Below are positions 8,611-17,846 of a stretch of DNA of 24,193 nucleotides, piece by piece (the stretch's first letter is position 1; every line of letters begins with the position of its first letter). The stretch spans positions 1-24,193 of the forward strand of contig JAUCBJ010006318.1 in NCBI GenBank assembly GCA_032718475.1. The letters are read 5' to 3'. The position numbers and the translations under genes were made by a program. The notes below the pieces were generated by a model. It was not told where the DNA came from. It did no database searches and worked only from the letters and a program-made list of their open reading frames with translations. Origin of the DNA: Nemertoderma westbladi. Taxonomy: Eukaryota; Xenacoelomorpha; Nemertodermatida; Nemertodermatidae.

Positions 8611-8765
8611 CAGTAGATAACCCCAGATAAATTTTCAGGTAATTCGTTAGTTCTCGTTAAACACATCAACTGGTTGTCCACTATATATCGAAATGTTTTG
8701 GTAAGAAACAAGCAGACTGATATAAAGTATATAAATGGGAACAGCCAAGCCAAACTCCTTAAAAA
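8611..8765 (-). CDS. Gustatory-receptor-like protein, exon 2 (partial gene)
   Basis: Second exon of the gene starting at 9810. The acceptor is TTTAAATTTGCAG, and reading begins in phase 0 with FLRSLAWLFPFIYFISVCLF, a fifth membrane segment, followed by a polar loop (TRTNELPENLSG). The donor is TG|GTAAGTAAG at 8611/8610, leaving phase 2. Read without splicing, the frame would stop after two more bases. The next exon was not found: leftwards lie the LINE relic, the foldback and the A/B blocks. The exon therefore ends mid-protein, before the two further membrane segments expected in a seven-helix receptor. Confidence 0.6.
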
Positions 8766-9111
8766 CTGCAAATTTAAAAGTAATTTATTTATTACAGGGA
8801 AATGGTACTTTTTGATTTTCAATTATTAGCAGTATTATATAGCATTAATTAAAATGGTAACAGTAAAAGGTAGAGAAGCGGGCCCTATAAATTATCAAAC
8901 TAAGAAACTGCAATTAAAAAAGGAGACACAAACTTATGAGTCTCTGTCTCTGGACCGGCATTGAATTGAGAGCGTATTTCGGGAAATGGGCCATTTGTCC
9001 AAAACATCACGTCATTGAAACTTCCCTACCATACACTTTGTAGGCCTTCATACGTCATCTTTGTGAATGGTAATAATTACTTACTGAAATACTTCAAATG
9101 AAGCTACTTAC

Positions 9112-9810
9112 CGAAAAAATAACACTGACAATCACGATAATGTAAAAGCTTTCGTTGCTCAAGTTGACTTCCTCTGTATCAGCTGGTTTAACTAAAGCTA
9201 ACAAAGGATCACCTGTGTAACGCGATAGCAAGCACCCTAAGGCCGTCTCAAACACAGACCTCGTCACGGCTAGCATTACCATAATACAGCTGTACTTCCT
9301 CATCATACCTAACATCCTTTGGTACATCTTACATTCACATAAGGCTTCCGCTAAATAATTAAACTGACTAAAGAGGTGATGTATTCGATCAAATCTCCAA
9401 AACGCGTACACAAGATGGATATAGGAGACGGACGCATTTATACACCACAAGGCCCACATATAAACGACCAGATTGTTTGAGGAATTCCAGTTGTGCGACG
9501 TTACACAAACTACCGCAGTAACTATTGCGAAGACAGTGTTGATCATGAGCAGTGCGGATATGATTATCGCGAATGAAACGTGTGCGATCAGGGGCAGTTT
9601 CGTTGTCTGTGAACTGCAAGACTTTCTGTAATAAGCCAATCCCAAAAGCTCCAGTGAGTAATTTATACAACCAAATGCGTAGTTAGCGTCTTTTGGGCTA
9701 TCGTTTACGCCAGTGGACATGTGTGAATGATCATCTTTGTTGTGATGCAATAAGCTGCAGCTTTCACAATTTATGTGGTGTTGATTTTCTTGGTTATGTT
9801 TGACATCCAT
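9112..9810 (-). CDS. Gustatory-receptor-like multipass protein, exon 1
   Basis: An open exon of 233 codons from ATG 9810 to the donor TCG|GTAAGT, phase 0. The start has A at -3 and G at +4. The N-terminus is about 70 residues, polar and rich in His, Asn and Cys, and contains INYSLELLGLAYYRKS, resembling the N-terminal PLL..LGL region of gustatory receptors. Membrane segments are at about 73-103, 113-138, 172-197 and 221-233 and onwards. N-glycosylation sequons occur in the first loop (NSS near 109) and third loop (NLS and NES near 216-221), and the long basic loop 139-171 lies between. This implies a cytoplasmic N-terminus, the inverted topology of insect Gr/Or and related GRL channels and the opposite of GPCRs. 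Family assignment rests on topology and the exon 2 WLFP..YF segment, not on a diagnostic motif; an unrelated multipass protein is possible. Ligand unknown. Confidence 0.6.
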
Positions 9811-9823
9811 TGTACTGATGCAT
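9794..9823 (-). promoter_or_regulatory. Overlapping upstream ORF
   Basis: An ATG at 9823-9821, 13 bases upstream of the receptor-like start, opens a nine-codon frame (MHQYNGCQT) that stops at TAA 9796-9794, inside the main coding region. If the 5' leader includes it, initiation there would compete with the main ATG. The transcript start is not known, so it may be outside the mRNA. Confidence 0.35.
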
Positions 9824-9839
9824 ACCGCTCCTCAAATTG

Positions 9840-11016
9840 ACATGTATCAAAAAATATTACCTTTTTTAAAGATCTGCAGGTCTATACGACCTTATTTAAT
9901 CAATACCTTTATCAGCTATATCACTACCAAATTTGATATAAAATAAACCTTAAAATTATAATACTTATTTGAAGGACTAACAAAAAATAGCCTTACTATT
10001 GAAACTCACGCTCGAATAATAAATTTAAGTTGATTGCGATCAGCATTAAGTACAGTAACTTGCACCCAAAGAGCAGCCCGACCCTTAAATAAAGAAGGAA
10101 TATTTGTTTTACGCAGTATTTCTAATAAATACGGCAGCACATGGGTGAGTACAAAACGGAGACCAGAGACCCGGATATCGGAGACCAGTCAGTACAAAGG
10201 GGACCCCATCATTGTTGTCTAAACGCAAATAACGTCGCTTTGTTTTAATTTGCGCCTGTATTTATAGTAGGCCTATAAGTAAGGATTAAGAATTATGTAG
10301 ATGTAATGTAACTCATTTAGTAACGGCTTTAACGTATTTGAACACATATAGCGAGTATCGCCGCCTCAGACATAAACAACCATTATTATGATCAAAAATG
10401 AAACTGTAACATGTGTTCCTGACTCTCGTTTATTGCTTTGGTTAGAATAGTTGTTACAGTGACCTTTCCTTTGCATTAATGTTAATAGTAAGTAATATAT
10501 TGTACCAAATATTTTGTGATATCGTTATCGTGATAACTTACTGTAGTAAGCCTACCTAAAATTATAATATTACTTATGTAGTTTGACAACAAACCCATTT
10601 GTTTACTTTACATGTTATATTACAAATTAGTAATATGTGGTGACATGAAATTTCTTTGGAATATCATAAAATAATTTCTGAGAATTTGGATTTGAAGTCA
10701 GTAAGACTGACTCACCAGTCGAAGTTCAATTAAATTAATTATCACGCCGTTATAACCGTAATTATTATCTGTTTTCGGAATATAACTTTTCAGTATGCGG
10801 AAATTTGTTATTGAGTTTTGTTACTCAGGTGTATGTTGTTACTGCAGTTCAACGTTTTGGTTACCAGCCCTGGCTGGGGCGAGTGTGAATAAACTCTTAG
10901 ATCGTACTGTTAATATTCCAATAATTTCTCTATAATTTTTCCCATATAAAACACTTTATTTCCATATAGTTGGTAACTGAACTGACTTGACCCATTCAGA
11001 AACAGAGAAACTTTAA
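9840..11016. other. AT-rich intergenic stretch, no gene recognised
   Basis: Mostly AT-rich. A more GC-balanced patch at 10030-10225 includes a near-repeat of GGAGACCAG (about 10159 and 10180) and a 62-codon frame with no recognisable motif. Another patch at 10840-10890 contains CCAGCCCTGGCTGG. No splice-bounded exons or RNA genes were seen. The receptor-like gene's promoter would lie at its left end, but no core element stands out. Confidence 0.5.
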
Positions 11017-11255
11017 CTACTACTACTACTAGGTCGAGCGAACTCGGACAGTGGAAATGAGATCCTTCCAGGCTTCCCGATTCTCCATAGTTGTCGCAAT
11101 TTCGTTTCTCTCAAGTTCAGTATCCCTTTCAAGCTGGTCTATATTATGTTATAGCACGTCGTAAAAGTAGAAAAAAGTAGATCTGGCATGACCTCCTCGT
11201 CTTTACTTCTCCAGCAGTGCCCACTGAATCTTAATCTGCTGGTTCACGGAGGGTG
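11017..11255 (-). pseudogene. LINE 3' end relic with (TAG)n tail
   Basis: On the minus strand the text reads SRLRFSGHCWRSKDEEVMPD, then, after an internal deletion and frame change, DQLERDTELERNEIATTMEN and REAWKDLISTVRVRST, followed by TAG and a (TAG)5 tail at 11017-11031. The RLRF.GHCWR ... D.L..DT...E.....M.DR..W......R.RST order is the end of the single large ORF of non-LTR retrotransposons with a microsatellite 3' tail. The piece between the two blocks, where a W.P.HG.RRRGRP motif is usual, is missing. It is a 5'-truncated, degraded copy. Confidence 0.75.
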
Positions 11256-12534
11256 GTTGATACAGTTGGAGCTCGGCGTTTGTAATAAAAGAAACCTTTT
11301 TAGCCTATGTCATTAATATAGTCTGTATTTCAATAAAGCCCCTTTATTTCAGTTGCAAGCTAATTTACTAAAACTTTGTACGTAATAAGGTTTTAGTTTG
11401 AAGCTCAGCGACTGCGACATACATTCAATATTTCTAAATATAAGTTATCCAAGAATGAATAGATGAAATCCAATTAAAATTGTTGTTAATACCATTCTAT
11501 TAATATAAATATAACTGAGTTACGCTATATTTTACGTCTAACCAAATTAATAATATATATATTACAATTTACAATCACAAAGTTTATTACATAATTAGGC
11601 ACAACACACGGAGAGAAATCTAAGCAAACACTAAGTTTTATTATTGTCACATAATATAAAATACAACATGTCAAAAATAAAATAAAAAATTATTTAACCT
11701 GTGGAAAAGAAAGATAAAAGGCTGCAATTAATGGCATACACTTTAGTTCATAATCATAATAATTATTATTAATAATACACAATAAATAATATTATATCAC
11801 CATGCTGCAAACTACACTAAGTTTCATATTCTCCTTCGCACAATTACAGCGGCAGCTATCAATACGTCTTTGTAGTTCGAATAAGGTTATAACTTATAGG
11901 TACCCCGATACGATTCAGGTTCACTTATTCAGGGGGGGGGGGGGGGTCATTTTTTGTGGGTCAATTATCATTATTTCGTCAGTAGTAATTGGAAAAATTG
12001 AAAAATGTCATCCGGAGATAATTGCTTTTAAACTTTAATCTCAAAACTGTCTGCCTATAGGGTCCGTCAATCGGGGCGTAATGTCTGGCAAGCAGCAGCA
12101 CACAACGTAGATGACATTTAATGTCTAAGGGATACAAATGTCAGCCTCTCTTCTTAAATATTGACGGACAGAGCGGCAGACGGAAAGAATGCGATAACTC
12201 TAGAATAGGAAGAGATATCGCTAAGCCGTTTCCACATTTTATAAAATAATGTGAAATGTTGACCCATGGAGGAGGTTACCACCACCACCCCCCCCCCCCC
12301 CCCACCCCCCCGCTGAATGTAAGGTAGTAGTGAATATATCAGGATTAGTTACATAATTGATTGATATGGCAATGTTTTACATGTGTGATCGAAGGCACAA
12401 TATTCGGCTTCAACTATTTTATTATAAGGAGCTACTTTTTCATAATAAACATAAAATACCAGAATTGAAACATTTAAATTGTGTTTAATTTATTCCATAA
12501 ATTAAAATATTCGATTATAAATAGATTCGCGGTG
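11256..12534. other. AT-rich stretch with G15 and C16 tracts
   Basis: AT-rich sequence without recognisable genes. It holds a G15 tract at 11932-11946 and a C16 tract at 12288-12303 followed by A and C7. At 12167-12190 there is a short GACGGACAGAGCGGCAGACG run, continuing GAAAGAATGCGATAACTCTA, of the type found next to repeats elsewhere in the window. The 78-codon frame at 11802-12038 crosses the G tract and is not credible. Confidence 0.55.
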
Positions 12535-12537
12535 TAA

Positions 12538-12660
12538 CATTCCAGTGGCAAAAAAGCTGCAGGAAAGTTACTGGTTCGGAACAGAAGTAATACGGACGCG
12601 GCGCAATCAGAACTCAGGGTACGGAAAGTCAAACAGAATGCTGACATCGCATTACAGTGA
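12538..12660 (+). other. Coding-like 41-codon stretch, unidentified
   Basis: A GC-richer patch within AT-rich DNA. The plus strand is open from just after a TAA (12535-12537) to a TGA (12658-12660). Its translation is hydrophilic and Lys/Arg/Gln-rich, including GKLLVRNRSN and ELRVRKVKQNADIALQ. There is no start codon at the beginning, and the flanks are plain AT-rich sequence. It could be a fragment of a transposable-element protein or a chance frame; I do not recognise it. Confidence 0.25.
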
Positions 12661-13965
12661 ACTTTATTTAATTTCAATTATAATAAAGCCACTTTATTCA
12701 ACGGCTGAGTGACGTAATCTTAGTGGAATATTTAACTATTTTAAATATTTAGACAAGAAAATATAAAATTGATAAAACGATCGATCATTGCAAAATACTA
12801 ATAATACAAAATATTCGCCCAATAAACAAAATAATAAGAGAGGCTGTATAAATATAAAACTGCAACTAAAGATTCTAGATAAATAATTAAGCGACGCTTT
12901 TTGGGTCAGTTAGATCGCATGTTAAGCCAAACAAATAATAATAAAAATAACATTGGCGGTATTAATTACTGTGTATTTATAAGTGCCTGAAATTTTTGTT
13001 CGTAGGATCTACAAAATGTTCCCAAAATAATTCAACCGAAAATAAATCCAATAAATTATACGTCATGATTTATTTATAATTGTTTAATAAATTCCAATTT
13101 TATATTCCTTAAATTAAGAATACGATAAATTAATATGAAATAGGAATTTCGTATTTTTAATAAAACTGATATTGACACAAATTATAACAGCAGATATGTT
13201 TAAACCACAAAAAATAAAAAGAACAGTAAAAAAATATTCTTATAAAGAATATAATAATAGCGAAAGTTATAATAATAAATAAAAGCTACTGATTACAGCT
13301 GATGTAGGTATAATAGACTCCAACACAAAAGCACAGAATAAAGTTAATAATTATATAAATAGTCTGTTAAGGGACAATTAATTGGTGTGAATTCACATGA
13401 TTTATTACAAATCGGTTAATTTAATTAGTGAATTTAATTGTGTAAGACTGTACACTAAATTAAAATGCACAATAATTAATTGTAAATGAGTCACCATCAC
13501 GATATTCGTATAAAAAAACTAAAAGTTGCTGTAAAACTAAATTGTCAATAAATTAATTACCAGTGTTTTAGTAGGATAAAGAGGATGAATTAATGAACTT
13601 CGTTAATTAATTAGTATGTAAAACAGACCAACTGCTCAATATAATGGCACAGACTTGTAAAGCAAATGGGACAAATAATAAAGTTCAATAAAATATTATT
13701 ATTTTTAAAAATTTCATCAACAAACAATAATTTTATCCCTCCATAAGAAATTAGAACTCAACATTTGGTTATAAACGAAAAACAAATAAATACAATTACT
13801 GTTTAACACTTATTAGGCCATAAAATTCCGCCTGTTGGATATGGACTAATACACTACGCCTCTACCTAATAGGCCTTGTGGCTCGGCCCAACTTTCTGAA
13901 AGACATTAACTTTAATAAAATATAAAACAAACAAATTGTATATTACAAAATTGCTCCCGGCAACA
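12661..13965. other. AT-rich stretch, nothing recognised
   Basis: Very AT-rich, downstream of the cadherin 3' end. No exon, RNA gene or tandem array was seen on either strand. Confidence 0.6.
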
Positions 13966-13970
13966 ATAAA

Positions 13971-13976
13971 TTTATT
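13971..13976 (-). other. Candidate poly(A) signal for the cadherin gene (distal)
   Basis: AATAAA on the minus strand, about 290 bases beyond the cadherin stop codon. It lies in a palindromic AATAAATTTATT, so it also reads on the plus strand. Confidence 0.4.
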
Positions 13977-14008
13977 ATTGTAGAGAAATAACATAAAATG
14001 CGAGAGAA

Positions 14009-14014
14009 TTTATT
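14009..14014 (-). other. Candidate poly(A) signal for the cadherin gene (proximal)
   Basis: AATAAA on the minus strand, about 250 bases beyond the cadherin stop codon, giving a short 3' UTR. With the second hexamer near 13971 this is a plausible cleavage region. Position alone supports it. Confidence 0.45.
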
Positions 14015-14265
14015 GTTGGCGAAACAAAAAATATATGCATTTTGTTATATCCGACAATTCAGCCGGGGGTGCGATAGCACAGAGCCTTTTGTTACCATAG
14101 TTACTTGGCTAATAATTATCCAGCTAAGGAAACCCAGAACGTAGGAGAATCTGGAAGAAACTTGAAATTCTAAAACCATCATTGAGCTGTTAAATAGGTC
14201 GCATTATTTAGCAGTGAGTTCAGTCGGAACATTCCCCCGCGTTCCGAACTCTATTCGTTCCCCGC

Positions 14266-14436
14266 TCACAACATTACATCGTTCCGCGGGGGACGGCGTG
14301 GGGGTTCCTCGTCGTCTACGTCGCCGAACATGTCGGCGAGTCGATTAAACGGAGGATTCCGCCACGATTTAAACTGATCCCAATTCGCTTCTCCTGAATC
14401 CGATTCTAAACTACTCAACGATCCCGCGTTGGAACC
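14266..14436 (-). CDS. Classical cadherin, last exon (beta-catenin-binding C-terminus)
   Basis: Terminal exon of 56 codons plus stop. The acceptor has a strong pyrimidine tract (TCGTTTGTTTCTGTTCAG) and reading is in phase 0. It encodes GSNAGSLSSLESDSG, then WDQFKSWRNPPFNRLADMFG and an acidic stretch DVDDEE, ending in a Pro/Arg tail before TGA (14268-14266). This is the catenin-binding domain of classical cadherins: a serine-rich GS.AGSLSSL segment, phosphorylated in known cadherins to strengthen beta-catenin binding, followed by the W....F..LADM.G signature. With the preceding exon it reads YGYEGQ|GSNAGSLSSL, matching the usual F.YEG.GS.AGSLSSL. It links the adhesion receptor to the actin cytoskeleton via beta- and alpha-catenin. 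The tail after the acidic patch is longer than in many cadherins. Confidence 0.95.
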   Translation of the reverse strand, partial: GSNAGSLSSLESDSGEANWDQFKSWRNPPFNRLADMFGDVDDEEPPRRPPRNDVML

Positions 14437-14520
14437 CTGAACAGAAACAAACGAGGAAAAACATTCAAAATTGTTTTATTAATGATATTCCATATCCATC
14501 AAAGATGGCAATGTACTGCA

Positions 14521-15700
14521 AAAACAACTGTACTTTGTCCCCCATCCATAAACTATCAGTATCTCGTTTACATACTGATGATTATGACTCATCGTTACCG
14601 GTTCTATAATTTTCTAACCTGGCCCTCATACATAAACTATCAGTATGTCGTTTACATGACTGTTGATTTGGACATACACACACACATACAGACTCATCGT
14701 TTCGTTACCGGTACTAAACTTTACTTACCTGGCCTTCATATCCATACACTATCTGTATGTCGTTTGCAGACTGTTGATTTGGACATACACACACACATAC
14801 AGACTCATCGTTTCGTTACCGGCACTAAACTTTACTTACCTGGCCCTCATACATAAACTATCAGTATGTCGTTTACAGACTGTTGATTTGGACATACACA
14901 CACACATACATAATCATCGTTTCGTTACCGGCACTAAACTTTACTTACCTGGCCCTCATACATAAACTATCAGTATGTCGTTTACAGACTGTTGATTTGG
15001 ACATACACACACACATACAGACTCATCGTTTACTTACCTGGCCCTCATATCCATAAACTATCAGTATGTCGTTTACAGACTGTTGATTTGGACATACACA
15101 CACACATACAGACTCATCGTTTCGTTACCGGTACTAAACTTTACTTACCTGGCCCTCATATCCATAAACTATCAGTATGTCGTTTACAGACTGTTGATTT
15201 GGACATACACACACACATACAGACTCATCGTTTCGTTACCGGCACTAAACTTTACTTACCTGGCCCTCATACATAAACTATCAGTATGTCGTTTACAGAC
15301 TGTTGATTTGGACATACACACACACATACAGACTCATCGTTTCGTTACCGGTACTAAACTTTACTTACCTGGCCCTCATATCCATAAACTATCAGTATGT
15401 CATTTACAGACTATTGATTTGGACATACACACACACATACAGACTCATCGTTTCGTTACCGGCACTAAACTTTACTTACCTGGCCCTCATACATAAACTA
15501 TCAGTATGTCGTTTACAGACTGTTGATTTGGACATACACACACACATACAGACTCATCGTTTCGTTACCGGCACTAAACTTTACTTACCTGGCCCTCATA
15601 TCCATAAACTATCTGTATGTCGTTTACATGACTGTTGATTTGGACATACACACACACATACAGACTCATCGTTTCGTTACCCGTAGTAAACTTTACTTAC
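14521..15700 (-). repeat. Intronic minisatellite made of exon end plus 5' splice site
   Basis: The last cadherin intron (14437-15700) is mostly a tandem array. Each unit on the minus strand contains a copy of the last 54 bases (18 codons) of the upstream exon, from CCAAATCAACAG to GGGCCAG. The splice donor GTAAGTAAAG and about 57 intronic bases with a (TG)n run follow. Exon-end-equivalent bases are at 14729, 14840, 14949, 15038, 15149, 15260, 15369, 15480 and 15589; the real one is 15701. Spacings alternate between 111 and 109 bp, because every other unit lacks two bases in the GGATATGAG segment; one unit is 20 bp shorter. A degenerate tenth copy (donor GTTAGA) lies near 14619, with fragments beyond it. 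Confidence 0.95.
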
Positions 15701-15817
15701 CTGGCCTTCATATCCATACACTATCTGTATGTCGTTTGCAGACTGTTGATTCGGGTCTTTATCGGTGTCTTCCAAACGACTCATTATAAAATTCTGAACA
15801 TCGGGTCCGTCGCCACC
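15701..15817 (-). CDS. Classical cadherin exon (start of the catenin-binding domain)
   Basis: A 39-codon exon, phase 0 at both ends. The acceptor is CATTTATTTTAG; the donor is CAG|GTAAGT. It encodes GGDGPDVQNFIMSRLEDTDK, then DPNQQSANDIQIVYGYEGQ. This matches the conserved IG.FI...L...D.DP..... D.L.VF.YEG segment of classical cadherin tails, which lies in an extended conformation on the armadillo groove of beta-catenin. Its last 18 codons and its donor are the source, or a sister copy, of the tandem array filling the next intron. Reading through the donor into the intron meets a TAA after seven codons, so correct splicing is needed to reach the last exon. Confidence 0.93.
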
Positions 15818-16449
15818 CTAAAATAAATGTTTTAAAATATTGATAAAAAAAGTTTTAACTATTATTATAATAATTATATTAACTGTGTTCTATACAAAAG
15901 TAGACAATACACAATGCTCCAAGCGTCGAATATAAATGACATAATCACATTGTGTAGCCTACTGTACAATAAATAATAATATTTTTGTAAAATATATTAA
16001 TTATTTCAATACTAATGTTATAAGTTATTAAAACATGTGAAAAATCGTAAATAAACTTTAAAACAACCAACAGCCATGCGATAATATACAACTGGTACAC
16101 TTTAATCTTATAACTACTATATTAAATATAAATATTAACAAAAGTCAAGATTGATAATTAAGGAGTGATATTAATTTAATGAAAGTAGGCGAAAACAATA
16201 GAGTTAGTATTCTGTCAAATATTGATAAAAATATTAACATCGTCTGACTGTAAAGGAATGCGATTATTGATTCTGTAATCCAGGTTATCAAATAAAGATA
16301 TCTGACAAATAAATACCCTGTTATTATTTATATTCATAAGCTATGAATTATGAAACTACAATAATGACCAAGACTAAATAAAATACTGACTGACAAAAAG
16401 CAGACAATATCCCATGCGGGCAGATTATAGACTCTGTGAATCTATTTAC

Positions 16450-16497
16450 CTTCTTTGGTGGAATGGGCGGAGGGGGTGTTGATTTCAGCAATGGTTC
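16450..16497 (-). CDS. Classical cadherin, 48-nt proline-rich micro-exon
   Basis: A 16-codon exon reading EPLLKSTPPPPIPPKK. The acceptor is TTATGTAATCACAG and the donor AAG|GTAAAT; phase is 0 at both ends. Including or skipping it keeps the frame between the Gly-rich exon and the catenin-binding exon. PPPPIPP followed by basic residues resembles ligands of SH3, WW or EVH1 domains, so a cytoskeletal partner is possible; that is inference from composition. Short size makes the call depend on the phase match and the splice sites. Confidence 0.75.
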
Positions 16498-16914
16498 CTG
16501 TGATTACATAACCCAAAATATATTATGCAAATAAAATGTTTCCGAAGTTTAAAAGAAAATTACACAAAAACACAAATCTGAAACTAACTTCAGAAGTCAA
16601 TATCTCTAAAAAAATAAATTTAAAACAAGTAGCGGAACAATCTGAAATAAATATAAGCCCGATGTCTTCTTTATTAGCTATATATTCTGGATAGAAAAAA
16701 AGGCTGAGTGCTCAAATATTATTATTAGTCAATTAGTTAATTGAAATGAAATGATTAATATAAGAATTAAGGCTATCAAGATTGGATTCAAAATACCGTT
16801 GTTGAATGCTAAATCAAAACGGTGTCAGAAAATATCCGCGTTAAAGTTAAAGAACGAAAGTTGAAATAACTAAATGCAATCGAGAGAAGCGGCAGAGAAG
16901 GTTGATAGTCGTAC

Positions 16915-17211
16915 CCGGAACGATATGGATCGCGATTCGAAGTGGGAGCTCGATTTACCGGCGTTCTCCGATCGGTACATCGAGGCGCTGCCGCCCTTCC
17001 CGTACCTCTGCAAGGCCTTGGCTCCCCGAGCCGCTCCCCCTTGGCTCCCATGCTCACTCCCATCCGTGTCGTCGGGCCCTCGTGCTGCGCGCACTCCATC
17101 ACCCGCTTCCAGGTCGTCATCATCACCATCCCAACCCGCGCCCCCCTTACCAGCACCACCACCGGCACCACCACCAGCACCGGCACCGCCACCACCACCG
17201 GAAAGTCCCGC
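16915..17211 (-). CDS. Classical cadherin, Gly-rich linker exon
   Basis: A 99-codon phase-0 exon. The acceptor is GTAATCTTAATTTTAG; the donor is CGG|GTACGA. It opens with a polyglycine/alanine run (about 20 residues). This is followed by GKGGAGWDGDDDDLEAGDGV, which echoes the end of the transmembrane exon (GGAGWDGGDDDIEGGVGVK), and then by a hydrophilic region with SMYRSENAG and a Ser/Arg-rich end. An alternative donor, CCG|GTAAAT, 45 bases or so earlier is in phase 1 and does not match the next acceptor, so the later one is preferred. This region has no counterpart in standard cadherin tails. Several plus-strand frames here (16874-17277) are proline-rich antisense shadows. Confidence 0.8.
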
Positions 17212-17408
17212 CTAAAATTAAGATTACGTAATTATTTTGCAAAAAACATTGTACCTGGAATATCACTTAATGCATAATAATATAGAATGTTAACAGAAAA
17301 GAAACATTTACCAAAGCAACCAATTTACATCACCTCTACAACATATAAATAATAATTTAACAACAGCCCAACAGATATCATGCGGCGCATAACGATGTTT
17401 GCACTTAC

Positions 17409-17636
17409 ATCGCGAGCGGAGTACAACCCGGTACTGGTACGTAAAGAGTCCACTGTGTCGGGGGTGGCCCCGGCCTTGGAATACGTGTCTGCCGCGGACT
17501 TGGACAACGTGTCCGCCGCGGACTTGGACAACGTGTTCGCAGCCGACTTGGACAAAGTGTCCGCCGCTACAATAGGAACTCTTCGAGGTACAGGAGGCGG
17601 AGGTGTGTGCTCGTACGCAGGATTTGTCGCACTCAG
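17409..17636 (-). CDS. Classical cadherin, linker exon with 8-residue repeats
   Basis: A 76-codon exon. The donor is GAT|GTAAGT; the acceptor is CTGCTGTGAGTAG, modest but the only nearby AG giving an open phase-0 frame. It begins LSATNPAYEHTPPPPVPRR and then contains four tandem copies of an eight-residue unit close to ADTLSKSA (DNA about 17475-17568, 24-bp repeats). It ends with DTVDSLRTSTGLYSARD. NPAYE resembles an NPxY sorting or PTB-binding signal, though this is one short match. Phase 0 at both ends lets it be skipped without a frameshift. The repeat number may vary between alleles. Confidence 0.8.
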
Positions 17637-17846
17637 CTACTCACAGCAGCGTTAAAAATATAAGATTTATTTATACGATACGTCAGTACAGTACAAAGTA
17701 AACTGTGCATATGATTGATTGTATAATATGGAGGTTTCTCTCATGCAGTGGTAGTGCTTGATAGTGCGTATTATTAATAATGGCCAAAACATTTATTTTA
17801 GAACTGAAATGAACACGATTATGGAATTATTAACTAGTATACTGAC

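Noticed and set aside
10034-10222. 62-codon plus-strand frame
   Set aside because: No ATG at its nominal start, no motif, and repeated GGAGACCAG text suggests a repeat fragment rather than a gene.
14482-15826. Overlapping plus-strand frames of repeated Thr/His-rich peptides
   Set aside because: Antisense shadows of the cadherin intron array; the minus strand carries the real exon end, donor and splice phase.
17167-17170. Alternative phase-1 donor CCG|GTAAAT upstream of 16915 in the Gly-rich cadherin exon
   Set aside because: Its phase does not match the phase-0 acceptors of the following exons; the donor at 16915 keeps the frame. (The alternative lies about 45 bases before 16915, near 16960; coordinates here only mark the exon.)
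16874-17277. Proline-rich plus-strand frames
   Set aside because: Antisense of the Gly-rich cadherin exon; polyglycine codons read as proline or alanine on the other strand.
17325-17555. 76-codon minus-strand frame as an independent gene
   Set aside because: It is the central part of the cadherin linker exon read through its donor into the intron.
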